A stretch of 64,000 nt of DNA from Adineta steineri (taxonomy: Eukaryota; Rotifera; Eurotatoria; Adinetida; Adinetidae), in assembly GCA_905250115.1 (NCBI GenBank), contig CAJNOI010000031.1, positions 529,278 through 593,277 on the forward strand. The letters are read 5' to 3'. The notes beneath the pieces are model-generated. The model was given only the letters and a program-made list of their open reading frames with translations. It did no database searches and was not told where the DNA came from. Positions 46,182 to 59,800 of the stretch are shown piece by piece (the first letter of the stretch is position 1; every line of letters begins with the position of its first letter). A program made the position numbers and the translations under genes.

Positions 46182-47611
46182 AAATGACGTTCCGTTTTAT
46201 TTCGAATTTCGTATTGAAATGGGAGTAATTATCAGCTGCAATGTCTTCTGACAAGGCACGACCTTGTACTATTAAAATTACTGTAAGTACGTATATATAT
46301 TCTATTCAACTATGTGAATACAATACAACTGTATGATAGCTACGTGGGTTGATTTTATATGCAATAAGAGATTAACAGATTTTATAGAAATACATCATAA
46401 GTATGCGCAGATTAGAATCTCGAAAAATTGAAGAAGCGTTTTTGCAATAATTTTAAAAATATATAACAATATTTCAAAATCCTCATAAATAACTTAAGTT
46501 ATCGCATATTACGTGTTAGTGACTGTAAACAAGAACATAAAATATATCTTACCTTGTTGAATTATCTACTCTGGCTGTAATTTATTTGTATGAATAGGTT
46601 GCATATGTACATATACGTGCTCATATGCATACGCTATACAATAAATTTTTATTTTACGATTTTCAAAAAATTAGTGGTAGACTGGATAAACTATACTTTT
46701 ATGCGATGTACGAATCATTCATGGCTATTAAATAATAAGCACCTGCCAAACTCGATGAGTTAATATCTGAATAAATAAAAACAAGTTTTTATGAATGTAA
46801 ACATCGGAATTATGTTTCTTTGATCAAAAGGTAGATACAGTGAATAGTGTGGGTGTGCATAGAGGATGAGAATATTCACCCATATTCATATTTTCACCCA
46901 CACATCAATGCAAAATCATCTTACGACTTTACATGAACGATACGATAATGGCTCGATGAATGTTTCCGATTGCCTGATAGGTTTATCACTTCTTATTGAA
47001 GCGAAATATAATAATTGATAGTTGATTCATCAAATTTTTTCGATTAAAATAGGATTTATCATCAATAACAAATGTACAATTTTTATTATTACTATAACAC
47101 ATAATAAAGGATAAATATTTCTTTGTAGTCTTATTGCATTATTATCAGCAGCTCTGTCTGAATATTGTTTTTGACAGTAAATGAACGATTAAAAATCATC
47201 AAACGGAACATAATTATATTAAAAACGCATTATCCTCTTGTTTTTTTTTCATTATTTTATGCAAAACACAAACTGCAGATCATGTAAATACTTCTAAGTC
47301 ATCTATTACCTAAAATAGTTGATTAAGTTCTGAAAACTTAGAAATAAACTCGGCTCGTTTTAACTAAAAAATAATTCTTTCATATTTACTCGCCATTAGC
47401 TAATATTATTCAACCAAACGTGATTTGCAAAGACATCCTAGTAATGTTATTTGTTCGACTGAAAATAAAAACTTATCGCCTATATCAAATACAATCAAAA
47501 AAAATGATAGTTTTTCAAATGTTTTGTACGTTTCGTTTACATTATTTACTTACCGATACAAATCATTTGAATTACTCTGCATCATTTTAGTTTACTCTTA
47601 TTAATTGTAAA
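46182..47611. promoter_or_regulatory. Divergent upstream region (homospermidine synthase / TTLL)
   Basis: 1.4 kb between divergent genes. It includes a possible small plus-strand 5' exon (46241-46282) and an inverted repeat GTGTGGGTG / CACCCACAC (46847-46855 and 46895-46903). The rest is AT-rich without other recognisable features. Confidence 0.45.
46241..46282 (+). other. Possible first coding exon of the TTLL gene
   Basis: ATG at 46241 opens 14 codons (MSSDKARPCTIKIT) ending at a good donor (ACT then GTAAGT). An acceptor TTTTAG before about 47589 would continue in frame as FTLINCK into the Met at 47612. This would add a 21-residue leader across a 1.3 kb intron. Only sequence logic supports it. 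Confidence 0.25.
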
Positions 47612-50577
47612 ATGACAACCAAAGATTTTAATAACGAATACGAAAATTATCAAATATCCGAAGGTACAAATACAGAGAATGATATTTATGATCAAGGATC
47701 ATTATCAAATTATATTGATACGAAAAGTAACAAGATTGTAATTAATATCCCACCAAAAAGAATTAAATCAAATTCAAAACAAATAAATAAAATGCAAATT
47801 TCACGATTACAATCAGGTCAAGCATCTCCTAATAAGAATTCAATAAATTCACCATCTTCAGCGATAATTAAAAATGAAAAAAATACGAATAGTATTAAAT
47901 ATTCCATAACAGTCGATACAAGTAAAGCACGAACAAATCTTGACGTTGTACGTTTATGTTTACGAGAACTTCGATGGAAAGAAGTAAATTTCTTTCCGAT
48001 GAAAATAATTCTTCAGATTTATTCTTTCAGTCTTCATCTGATACTGCTCTTCATTCTGATATATATTGGCATGCATCATCCTATCATGAAGGAAATACAG
48101 ATTTTGCATTAAGTACAGGTCGAGTGAATAAATTTCCTGGTATGTTAAGAAATTTTCTAGATTTATTTTCACTATATTTTACGAAATATAGGCATGAATG
48201 ATCTCTTACGTAAAGTTCATTTGAGTCGTTTATTGAATAATATGCGATTATTATTTCCAAATGAATATGACTTTTATCCTAGAACATGGTTTCTTCCAGA
48301 ACAAAATCAACAGTTTAAAGATGATATACGTTATATACATCAATTAGATAAAAAATGTAATCGTCAACTAACGACATTTATTGTTAAACCATCAGGTCTA
48401 TAAAAACAAAATAATGCTTTTAGTTAAATGTATTTTATTAATTTTTAGGCGGTTCACAAGGTGAAGGGATATATTTACTCCGAGATCCATCTCAAAAATT
48501 GAGTACAAAACGTTCATATGTTGCTCAAGGTTAATAATTTAAATATTTAGATTTTTATTAAATTATTTCGTATTTTTGTTTTAGAATATATCGATCGACC
48601 ATTATTAATCGATGGTCTTAAATTTGATTTAAGAATTTATGTTCTTATATTGAATTTATATCCATTAGAAATTTTTCTTTATGATGAAGGTCTTGTTCGT
48701 TTTGCTACAATTGATTATAATCGTCCAACAACTGCAAATATTCATGAAATATATATGCATTTAACAAATTATTCTTTAAATAGACATAATATTAATTATA
48801 AACATACAATTAATAATAAACAAACAGATGGTAGTAAACGTAAATTAAGTCTTATTTGGAAACAATTAAGTAAAATATATGGAAATAAAAAAATCGAATA
48901 CACAAAGTTTTTAATTACTGAAATGATTAACAAAACAATATTAGCTATAGCACCTGAATTATGTGTTGAATATGAACATGAATTTTTATTAAGAAAAAAA
49001 CAAGGATTGTCTTGTTTTCAGGTATAAATATAATTATATTTTAATATTGAAAGTATATATATTTATGAGTAGATTATTGGTTTTGATATAATACTTGATA
49101 ATCAACTGAAACCAATATTGCTAGAAGTCAATGCAAATCCTTCGCTTAGCATTGGTTTTGATAAAGAAAATGAACAAGGTAAAATACGACAAAATGTACA
49201 AAGTTTATTAATTATTTGAATTATTTCTAGGAAAATTAATTTGCCAATCAAGTCCAATTGATGAAGAAATAAAAAGACCTTTAGTTCTTGAAACACTTAA
49301 ATTAGCATTACCAAAAAAACAATTAAATACAATGTAAGAAAATGATGATTGTTTTCATTCAAAATTTAACTAGAAATTGTTTAGTGCTCGTCATGTTAAA
49401 TATCAGGTGAATGATAAAATTATAACTGAACGAATTGAAAGAGTGGCTCAACGTCGTCTTGAAGAACGAAATAGGAAAATAAAAGATGAACGGCAACGTC
49501 GTTTTGATGTAAAATTAAATCCATTTTTTTCACGACCATTAAAAAGCGCACCGCAAGAATCTTTACGTCAACAACAAGTGTATATTTCTTCTCCAAGACA
49601 TTCGGATCATATAATCCTACGACAAGAAGATTTGTTAATATATCCATCAATAGATTCTGGAGAAAAACTTCGTGGTTCTATTGATAATGATGAAATTTGT
49701 TCATCTATAACAGCTACAACATTTTCTTCACTAGATACAAGACAACCTTCGATTAATTCTGAACCATTTGTTTCTATAAAAACAAAAACAGATACAGCAG
49801 GACCTTTAAAACTTATTTTTTCATCAAATAATCAAACAAAATATGAACATTTACTTGTAGTGAATAAAATAGCCGATATTTATATTCAACTCGTCGTTAA
49901 GTTAGGATCTAAAACAATGACTAGTGAACAATTTCGCAGTTTTGCTAAGTAAATTTGACATTTTTTCATATTTTAAATATATGATTTCATTTAAATGATT
50001 GATTAGTACATGTCGAATTATTGACAAAACAATCACATCATCATCAATCGACATTCTTTATTATCAAATACTTAAAAAATGGCAACAGTTTGTATCAAAA
50101 ACAACTTTAACAGGTAACCTATATTGATATTATATGTTGCTATAGAAGGTAAATATATATCCCTATTTAGGTCTACCATTTGCAGCATTTATTGAAGCAT
50201 TTTTTTCCTTATCACAACGAAAATATCCTAATGATCACAGTTTATTTGATAGTGCTAATCATCTAGTGAATGTTTATATTGATCATGTAAATTCTAGTTT
50301 ACCAGTTTCTTCAAGTATTCCTCAATCTGATCAATATTTTCTTCATCGAACTACTAAAAATAATAAAACAATGAATTCTTCATCATTAAATATTCGCTCA
50401 TCAACAGCAAAAACATTAATACGTAGTTCAACTGCTACACAATCAAAGACTTCTACACTTGTAGTTTCTAAACAACAAAATCTTCCAACAACGAATAATA
50501 CTAATGAAAATACCCGAAAAAGTATACTAAAACAATCAACTAAAAGTGTTTTTCCTTTATTTTTTGATGTTTTATAA
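47612..50577 (+). CDS. Tubulin polyglutamylase, TTLL family (TTLL11-like)
   Basis: Ten plus-strand exons (47612-47983, 48031-48139, 48192-48395, 48449-48529, 48585-49021, 49073-49178, 49231-49333, 49385-49948, 50007-50113, 50171-50577) give 829 residues. TTLL enzymes are ATP-grasp ligases that add glutamate chains to tubulin tails in axonemes and neurites. The TTL core lies at about 120-440: FPGMNDLLRKVHL, then FIVKPSGGSQGEGIYLL (ATP-binding loop), DGLKFDLRIYVLI, HLTNYSLNR and FDIILDNQLKPILLEVNANP, whose D406, E419 and N421 fit the metal-binding acids. An Arg-rich helical microtubule-binding-like region (ERVAQRRLEERNRK) follows, then a Ser/Thr-rich tail. The sub-family is chosen from GGSQG(D/E)GIYL and overall layout; TTLL6/13-type is an alternative. 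Confidence 0.88.
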
Positions 50578-52122
50578 AAAGTTTTATTTTTTTAATAAGA
50601 ACAAAAGAAGTGTTTATTTAACTTAAGTTAACATATCATATTATCAGTATTGGTGTTATAGAAAACAAAATTGTTTTCATATTTATATTATGATGTGATA
50701 CTCAGTAGTTATCTCAGCTGTAAAAATAATAAATTTTATACAGTCTGTCCAACTATTTATTTCTTTAGAAAGATAAACTACCAATTCCCAACATGACCAC
50801 TTTTTCACAAGCTATCCTTCTTTAATTACTAGAATATGCAGCTCAGATGGTTTGCAGATAAATTGAAGAATAAAGGGACATCATTTATCAATCGGACTTT
50901 TACAGTTAGTCAAAAAATATATCGCAATGTTCTTTCAGAACAATAAAAATAGCATACCCATTCATCTATTTAAAACCTTATATTTAACATGATACCGATA
51001 AAAGTACATTTGTTTTATCTTTTCAATATGATGTTATCTATAAGTACTACAAGATTTGCTAATTTAAATAACTTTTTCGAGATTATAACTTGTCTTGAAT
51101 GTTTAGATTACGCTATCCGTGTTAATTTCGATATGATTTATGATATAACACGTGCTATTTACGAGTTAGTGTGTATGTATTTATTTCGAATATCAAGAAG
51201 CTCGCTTAGATTGTACTTTCCACTTTTCTTACATATTATGACAGACGGCAGTAAACACAATAACAGAAAAATATGGAATCTAAGGACAAATTCGAAAGCT
51301 AACAAAGGTTAGATTACGTTATATATGAGAGATATATACTTATCAAGGACATGCGCGAAACACGCTTATGAATGTGTGAAAGAAGAACGAACTAATAATG
51401 TGGTCTCAAAGTATATATAAGAAGAAATGAATCAAAAGTACATTAAAATATAGATGAATAATCGAGGTTATTGCAGTCACTTTATTCAAGTATAATTAAC
51501 GACTTATATGAAGATGGATTCTTACAATATTAATCATTGAAAACGAAGAAAACTTGTTAAAGTGGCATCGAGATTTAATTGAAAGATTGTAAATAAATAT
51601 TTGATTATATCACAGTAAAAAAACGATCTGAAACTTTATATAGAGTGAATGGAGCCGAAGAAACCGATTTCTAAGCCATTATGCTTTTGAAGAGAATACA
51701 TAAATTCATACTAACTCGAGATCTTATTGTCGAAATTAAAATTCAACGCTTAATTAGTTCATATGGTTAAATAAAGTCATATTTATCACGAACAATCATT
51801 TCAAGTCTTTAAAACATTATAGGGTAAGAGCGATATACAAGTCAAACGATTATTTTACGTATTTAGCTAAATGAGAATTGACGTATTCTAATTGATGATG
51901 AATACAATTGAACATCTAAAGAAAATAATTCCAGAAACAAACTAATAGAAATATTTTAGAATGATACTATTAGGAAGGATGACTTTGAATAAATCTCAGA
52001 TCTATTTTTTGCATTTTAATAGTAAAAATTGGACTTTTTTACTTGAAAATAACAATAAGTTAGTGAATTTTATATCGTATTAAACAAATAAATAGGCATA
52101 TATTGATTTTATATTTCATTTA
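50578..52122. other. Spacer between convergent genes
   Basis: 1.5 kb of AT-rich DNA downstream of both TTLL and the stalked membrane protein. An open frame at 50989-51312 has no protein-like features. No repeats or RNA genes seen. Confidence 0.5.
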
Positions 52123-53713
52123 TCATCCATTAGATGTCGTATAGGTTCCAAGATTTGTATCCAAAGTAATAACTAGATTTTGTTGTACAGCATTTGCTTG
52201 ATCGTACGAATACAAAATGAATGGACCAGTAGCCGTACCTAAAATAAATGATATACGAGAAGGAACGATGTGGTATTCTCTTACCCTGTACACCCACAGT
52301 ACAAGTCATACCCCCATCTGTTGCATCCAGATATTTAAACTGAACAACACCTGGAGCATTTTCAAAGAACGTAACTTGAAAATGATAGTATTGTGTTGCT
52401 TGAAGATAATGACTCATATAATATTCAAATATAAGTTGCCGATTTGGAGCAGTTCCTTCTGATTGATAATAAATTCCTTGAGATGTACTTGCATAAATGA
52501 ATAAATCATCCCAAAATGGAAAAGCAGTTGCACTAGAAAATGCATCTGAAGGTAAAGTAGTTTCAGCATATGTTGTTGAACAAGTACCAAGACAAAGAAC
52601 CTATAGTCAGTACAAAATTTAGTATTAATTTGGAACAGAATCTAAATGATTATTATAATACTGTAAAAATCCTTCGAATAAATTAATACTTCTGTATTAT
52701 ATTTAACATAGATTAAAGTATTTGTATAAGAACTTACACCATCTGTAGTAACAACAACATGATCTGTTGTTGTACCATAAAGAGTTACACTCCATGGAAG
52801 AGCTACATCATACATTTGATCATCAGCTGTTCCATTTGTTGATGCTGACCAAATAGGTATAGGATTCTTTAATTGAATACCAGGTACATTAGTGCATACA
52901 CCAGCTGAACAACTTGTATTACTTGGACAAATATTTCCAACTTCTCCACAATTATCTGAATCGATCTGTACATTAACACATGTATTCAGTGGAGTAATTA
53001 CATTTGGATAAATACAAGTAACTACAAGAAAATCATATATTTTAAATGAAAATATTTGTTTAGTTCAAATAAAAACGTAGGAATATCTCGTCGTGCACGT
53101 ATAGTTATGTGTATGACTAAACCAAAACATTATACACTCATCGATTCATTATTTATGCTCATCACATATAAAAGACTCAAATGTAACTGTGCCAAAAAAG
53201 ATAACTATTTACTTAATGTTGTTATCATTGTTGTCACTGTTGTTGTTATTATTGTCGTTGTTACTGTTGTTGTAATTGTTGTTGTTACTCTCGTTGTTAT
53301 TACTGGTGTTGTTATTACTGATGTTGTTATTGAATATGGTGTTGTAGAATCTATACAAAAATAAATTAGATGCTATTTACTTATAATATTTAGTAGCAGA
53401 AATATTTTCAACTAACTTGTTGTTCCTTTCTTCTTACTAAGCAAAATAGGGAGAAGAATTGATGCAAGAAGTAAACCAAGTAAAAATAACGCGAGAAGAG
53501 CCCACAAGATCCACTTTTTATATCTAATTAATTCATTAATTATGTTTTTATTAAAATAATAGATAAAACTCACTTAAATTTACGTTTAGGTTTATCTTGA
53601 AGATTTCCGGAAGTTATATCGATTATTCGTGGCATATGTTCTTCAACGCCTGATGGAGATCTAACTTTAACAAAAACTGAATCATTATAATATGTTAATG
53701 AATCAGTTCTCAT
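52123..53713 (-). CDS. Type II membrane protein with Thr-rich stalk and Cys-rich ectodomain
   Basis: Six minus-strand exons (53574-53713, 53417-53523, 53213-53350, 52738-53021, 52285-52600, 52123-52238) keep phase and give 366 residues. A 50-residue basic cytosolic part (KPKRKFKYKK) precedes one strong transmembrane helix (about 51-75, WILWALLALFLLGLLL). There is no signal peptide, so the C terminus faces out. Next comes a Thr/Val/Ile stalk of about 40 residues, encoded by ACA/ATA triplet repeats and likely O-glycosylated, then a small Cys cluster (NCGEVGNICPSNTSCSAGVC). The rest is a beta-rich module with VTTDGVLCLG, FPFWDDLFIYA and NRQLIFEYYM, similar to adhesin-like extracellular modules. 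The family is not named. The Met at 53713 sits right after a TATACAG acceptor-like motif, so an upstream exon may exist. Confidence 0.75.
53213..53350 (-). repeat. ACA/ATA triplet repeat encoding Thr-rich stalk
   Basis: This stretch is a degenerate trinucleotide repeat (GTTGTTATT-type on the plus strand) coinciding exactly with one exon of the membrane protein. It translates to TTT/ITT/VTT units. The opposite-strand frame of Val and Ile only is a shadow. Confidence 0.7.
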
Positions 53714-55493
53714 CTGTATAATCAGATTGATCTAAACAAATATATATATACAAATTAAATATAAAAATATATTCGAATGTGAATTCTATATTAATTTCCC
53801 AGTATAATTCTATTTTTGTGGATCTATATATCAACAAAAGAAAGTTGGTTCAATGATTGTTAGCTTTTGAATAACAATACCGATAGAATTTAAAAAATAT
53901 CCCTTAGGGATCTATAAAAATGTTTCTAAAAAGACGTAATTTGTTAGAAAAATATCTATCTTAACAGTTTGTGATACAAACCTAGAATTTCTTTAATCAT
54001 CTTATGACTGTCGAAAAAAAGAACCATTTTTACGATATGATGTAGATATTGAACTAATTTTAATCTATTTTTTGCACTTTACTGGTTGTCACCTTTTTTT
54101 TAACTATATAAATTGCCCAATAATTTAATTAATAGATAAAGAAAAAGATAATTGTCTTGTCAATATATAGTTTATTTCCTTCTGAATGTTAAGAAAATGA
54201 GCCTCTCCCTCTCTTCTGAAATGTTTCAAATAAAAAAAGTGACTTACTAAATAAAAGATATTATTGTTTACAATAAAAAATGAAACTCAAATATACTTTT
54301 CATTATTGAATGAGGCAGATTTTGTTTTCGCATTATGTTGCCAATTTAAAATTTCCATAAATCATTTATACATTCAATACTAGAAGTAAAATCGAATAAA
54401 TTATCCAGTGAATCTTATAAGTCACGATCACGTAAGAATTTCATTTTTCTTTATTTCTAAAACTATTACATCATGGAGATAATTCAACTCAATAAAATAC
54501 ATCAGATGATCGCATAATCTTGCTTGTATTTTACAAAAAATTTATACGCCATGCTTTTTGTTATATTCAAAAGGTATACATACCTTGCATATATATTTTC
54601 TGAGAAGTATCATATCTACGCTATTATTTGACTCGATATCGATCAATGAATTTGGTTAATAAAATTAAAATAGTGTCACAAGAAAATCAACTGATTCTCA
54701 ATCATCAAAAACCATTCATTTATCTTTTTATAGAAACTATTGTCTATTTAATAATTATATTTTAGCATTACATTCTGCAGTTACGTTTACTTCTCGAAAA
54801 TTTACAACGTACACATTCAATACAATCATGATGTTACTTGACACATCAATATTACAATGCGAAGATTTATCAATTAGATTATCGAATCTATTCACGCGAG
54901 TTTTCTTTGACATAATCGAAATCTATTCATATATATACAACATTGTCCGATGACTCTATTTCTGAATTCCCAAGACGATGAAAATGCTGTTAATAGTACA
55001 ATATGTCAGCGAATTACTTGCACAAAAAGAAATCATATATACATGTTTAGTCTGGTATAGATATCTATTCTGTCAAATATGATTTAAATCCATAAAGACA
55101 ATAATTCTCTTTATTCATCTTTTTGTTTCAATATAGCTATGAACAATCACACATTGAATAGATATAAGAAAAGGAGAAAAAAACGTAAACGGTTGCGCGC
55201 GATGCTTTGCAAGTAAAACAAGGACGAAAGCAGCATTGCTAGTTATGATAATAATGATAGCGATAACAACAACAAAACAAAACAAATGAAATGAGATTAC
55301 TCCACTTGTCCACAGCACACAAAGCAAAAAGTTTACAAGAAAGGATCAAGAAGTGAAGAAAGAAAAAGTTTTGTTGATTTTTTTTGTTTTGGTTTGTATT
55401 CAACTCTAACAATACGAATAGAAAATAATGAGATTAGGTAAATTGCACAGCAAAAGAAAAACGATAAAGAAAAAAAATAATATGTTGACTTGT
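53714..55493. other. Spacer
   Basis: 1.8 kb of AT-rich DNA between the membrane-protein gene and the tropomyosin-like stop. It should hold the promoter of the former and the 3' UTR of the latter. Nothing recognisable. Confidence 0.5.
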
Positions 55494-56601
55494 TTATGAT
55501 ACCGATGAAGCAGCCATCATCTTTTGTAATTGATGACATTTATTTCGTTCATCAGCCAATTTTTCTATGATTAAAAAAACTTGTTTTATATATCGGAAAA
55601 ACAACAATGAAATTACCTTTAACTTTATCAACTTTGTTTTGTAATTTTCCAACATCTGTTTCGGCTTCATCGGTTCGATGTTGAGCCTAAATATAAAAAG
55701 TATAATTAAAGAATACATTTTATTATTCAAAACTTTACTGATTTAAGTCGAGCTTGTAATTCTTCAATATTTTTTCGATATTTCTCTTCTGTTGTATGTG
55801 CCTAAAATAACAATAATAATAAAACAAGGATTTTTCATTCGTTCAATACTCTACTTTTTCTTCAGCTTGAAGCAATGTTTTCATTTCTACATAAGCATGT
55901 CGAATATCTTGTTCAAGTGAACCCATTCGTCTAAAATTCTTCATTAACAAAATTGTCCTTTTTTTTTAAATTAAACTTACTGTTCTGAAACAGTCGATCG
56001 ACGTTCAGCAACTTCAAATCGTTCTTGTAATTCATTTAATTTATTAGCATTCTATTTATAAAAAAACGTTATTTTTATCGATAGATAAAATAATCATATT
56101 TACCTCTTGAAAACGTTTATCTGTTTCAATACTACATTCTTTTGCTTTTCTTAATTCATCATCAAGATCAATTTCCTTATCTTTAACAGATGTTAATTTA
56201 TTTTCTAAATTTGTACAAACACTAGAAAATTCGAAGAATATATTTTCTTTGTTTTTACAATAAAAAAAAATTTCTTACTGTCTTGCAGCTTCTGAAACTT
56301 TAATAACTTCGATTAATTGCGTTGTTACATGATTAACACGAGCTGTTGCATTATCAAGATTAACTTCAACTAATTGTACTTGACGTCGTAAATGTGCTGC
56401 TTCAGCTTCAGCTTCAATTCGGCCTTGAATTTCTTTTTCAAGTTCTGTATTAACTCGTCGTTGATCATCTCGTGTTGTTTCTAATTCTTGAAATAAATTC
56501 ACAATTTTTTCTCGAACAGTTAATGGTTGTTGTTTTGATACATCATTTGATAATATATCAGAAATTATTGGTTTTACATCAATTTTACTTGACATTGTCA
56601 A
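55494..56601 (-). CDS. Tropomyosin-like coiled-coil protein
   Basis: Seven minus-strand exons (56279-56601, 56104-56221, 55981-56051, 55855-55930, 55739-55801, 55617-55686, 55494-55564) give about 263 residues, close to tropomyosin (284). Apart from the first 30 residues the protein is one continuous heptad coiled coil rich in Glu, Lys, Arg and Ala. Blocks such as HLRRQVQLVEVNLDNATARV, DKRFQENANKLNELQERFEV and AERRSTVSEQRMGSLEQDI line up with tropomyosin (RRIQLVEEELDRAQER, DRKYEEVARKL, AERAELAE). The first 45 residues and the end (HQLQKMMAASSVS) do not match the conserved tropomyosin ends, so it is a diverged or special paralogue. It could bind actin along the filament groove. The start could be Met 56601 or 56595. 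Confidence 0.78.
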
Positions 56602-56837
56602 TAATCAAGAATAGAAAAATTGAGATGTACTGATGAGAGGTCAGATCAGATATTTGTTTATTTTGGTATCGATCGATCGTCGTGTGTTCTTCTTTCCCAA
56701 ATTAAGAACAGCCAATGAAATAGTTTACTCACGACATCTATTACGAACATCGTCGCTTGGTGATTTATTACTTAGTAACGTTTTTAACTAACCACGAAAA
56801 TGGTATAGAACATTTCATGAATTTTTTACATTGAAAC
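56602..56837. promoter_or_regulatory. Divergent promoter of tropomyosin-like gene and CFAP44
   Basis: Only 236 bases separate the two divergent start codons. The interval holds a CCAAT box (56712-56716, in AGCCAATGA), a symmetric ATCGATCGAT-type run near 56670, and a TAGTAAC motif (56773-56779) resembling an RFX half site on the CFAP44 side. RFX control is typical of ciliary genes; the site assignment is an inference. Confidence 0.5.
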
Positions 56838-59800
56838 ATGTCGAAAGAAGGATCACCAAGAGAAAAAACAACTGATGGACATACGCCAAGTATTAATAGA
56901 TATAAGATTTATTTATTTTTTCTTTATTTTGTTCTATATATTTAGTGGAACAACCAATGTCTGGTATGGACGCAGGATCTGTTGATACTCATGGTAAATA
57001 AACAATCTATTTTTTAATTTTGATTGACTAAAAATATTCTTTTCTAGACACACCCGATGCACACAAAAGTGAAGTATTAAACTCTGAAACTGAATCCACT
57101 CATGTTCCAGTACCAGAAGCAACTCAGGAAGATAATGATGAAGAGAATAAAGATACAGAACAAGATGAAGGTCAAGAAGACTTAAATAATAATGATAGTC
57201 AAGATATTATTCAAAAACCAGAAGCTGATAGTCCACCAAGACTTCCTGATACATTTTATTATGAAGCTGAAGAAATTCATGCTAAACCAGTATCAACCGA
57301 TGAAAAAGTTCTTCCACAAAATACATTATCGATGTAGTAAGTTGAAATAAATTTAATTAAACAAAAATATTCTACTGATTTCTTAGTCGATCATTTGGTT
57401 ATGATTGTAATAAACGAGGAAATTTATATATATTGGATAATAAAACAATTATGTTTGTTGCTGGTTGTGTTGTTGAAATTATTGATTTATCAACTGGAGA
57501 ACATAAATATATTCGAACAGCTGGTGGTTATAGTATTGGTGCATTAGTCGTAAGAATGAAATAAAAATAGAATTTGTCTTAAATCATTTATCTTAAAGGT
57601 ACATCCAAGTAAACAATTTTTTGCTGTTGGTGAAAAAGGAGATATTCCAAATATAGTTATATATGAATATCCATCATTAAGACCTTATCGAATATTAAAA
57701 GGAGGAACACAACGTTCCTATGCTTATCTTGATTTCAAGTAAATTATTATATTTCAAAAAAAAAATATACATATTTTTTGATTATTTAGTGCTGAAGGTG
57801 ATTTACTTGCATCACTTGGTTCAAGTCCAGATTACATGTTAACTATATGGGATTGGCGTGATGAAAAGATTCTATTACGTAGCAAAGCATCTTCACAAGA
57901 AGTTTTTAAAGTATCATTTTCAAAAGATCTCAAAGGACATTTAACAACATGTGGTATTGGTCATATTAAGTAAGACCCTTATTTTCTATTGTTACAATTG
58001 CAATCTATAATATCATGTTGAGTGTATGACATCGATATAGAATAGGATGAGATTAATATGATGTAGTAGATACCCGATATAGAAATTATATATTTTAAAT
58101 AATAGATTCTGGAAAATGGCTCGAACATTTACTGGTTTGAAATTACAAGGTGAATTAGGTCGATTTGGACGAACAGAAATTTCTGATATTGAAGGGTATC
58201 GTGAATTACCTGATGGAAAAGTAAGAAAAAAGGAAATTGGTCAATAGGCTGAAATAAATATTTAAATTTTCTAGGTTATTTCGGGTTCAGAGTGGGGTAA
58301 TATGTTATTATGGGATGGTGGTTTAATTCAAATCGAAGTTTGTCGAACAAAAGTTAAACCTTGTCATGCAGGTCCAATTCAACAAGTACTTTTACATGAA
58401 AGTGATGTGTATACTGTTGGTGAAGATGGTTATATACGTGTTTGGGATTTTGAAACAATTGATACAGCTGAAGGAAATGATGAAGGATCAAAAATGGAAA
58501 TCGATCCATTAAATGAACTTCGAGTAGGAACTGATAGTAAACTAATGGGTATTACACATGGTGTTGTTGATGATATGAGTCTTTGGTTTGCTCAGGTAGA
58601 AATTTTGATTTTATTTCAATCGAGTTTTAATTTGAATAAAAATAGGATGCAAAAGGAAATATTTGGAAATTAGATTTAACATTTTCAAAAAATAGTGTCG
58701 ATCCTGAAATAATTCTTTCATTTATGTCAGGAGCTGTAACTGGTCTTGATGTTTCATCTGTTTATAATATCTTTGCTTCTTCAGCTGGCAATTGTAAGTT
58801 AAATTCTATTTTTAATAAAAATTCTATATTATTTTCTTAGCTATTCGAGTTAATAATATTATTTCACAAGATTTATTATCTCAACGAATATTTCCAACAG
58901 AAGTAACAAGTTTAAAATGGTTTCCAAGTGTTGTATGTTAAATTTCCTACATCGTTTTTTTTCTATTTATTTTTCTTTATAAAGTTTAATGAAAAATCCG
59001 ATGGAATATTAGTTGGTTTTTCTGATGGTGTTATACGATATTTAAAACTTCGTTCAGGTGCTAAACCAACAGCAATAGAAAAAAAACTTGAATATGATTT
59101 AAAAATGATACAAGTTCTTAAACCACATACAAAACCTGTAACATTTATTACTGTAGAAGTTAAAAATCAATGGATAGCAACTGGAGTTAGTTGATTATTT
59201 TCAATTTTTTAAAACTAATTTTTTTTAATTTTTTTAAGAGTACGGATGGAACAGTATTTTTCTTTCATTTTACACCTAAAGGTTTAAATCCAATTGGTTT
59301 TGTAAATGTAAAAGAAGAAATTACATATATGACATGGACACCAGCTCAATATGTAAGTTTAATAAAAATAAGAGAAATTTGTTTTTGATTTCAATATTTA
59401 GGATAAAGCTCGTCTTCTTGTCTGTTTAAAAAATGGTGTTGTATATGAATTTGAAGGACCGGGTGGTATTAAATTTGATACATCAGTATCATATTCAATT
59501 GAAAGTCAATTACCTGTACGAATATTTCGTTTTCGAAGTATTAAATCTCGATTACGAGTAAGTTAATTGATTATTATGTTTACGAGAAAATAATGTTTGG
59601 TTTTAGCATGAAGAAGAACTTGAACGAAAACGAAAAGAAGAAGAAGAGCGACAGAAAAAATTAGAAGAAGAAAGACGTTTACGTGGTATTGAAAAGAAAG
59701 AAAAAGGTAAATATTCATGAGTAAAACAAAAATATGTAGAACACTTTTGCTAAGAGACTGAATTTGAAAACTCTTATATTATTCAGTAGAAGAAGAAGAA

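Noticed and set aside
53056-53364. Plus-strand frame of Val/Ile repeats
   Set aside because: Antisense shadow of the Thr-rich stalk exon of the minus-strand membrane protein.
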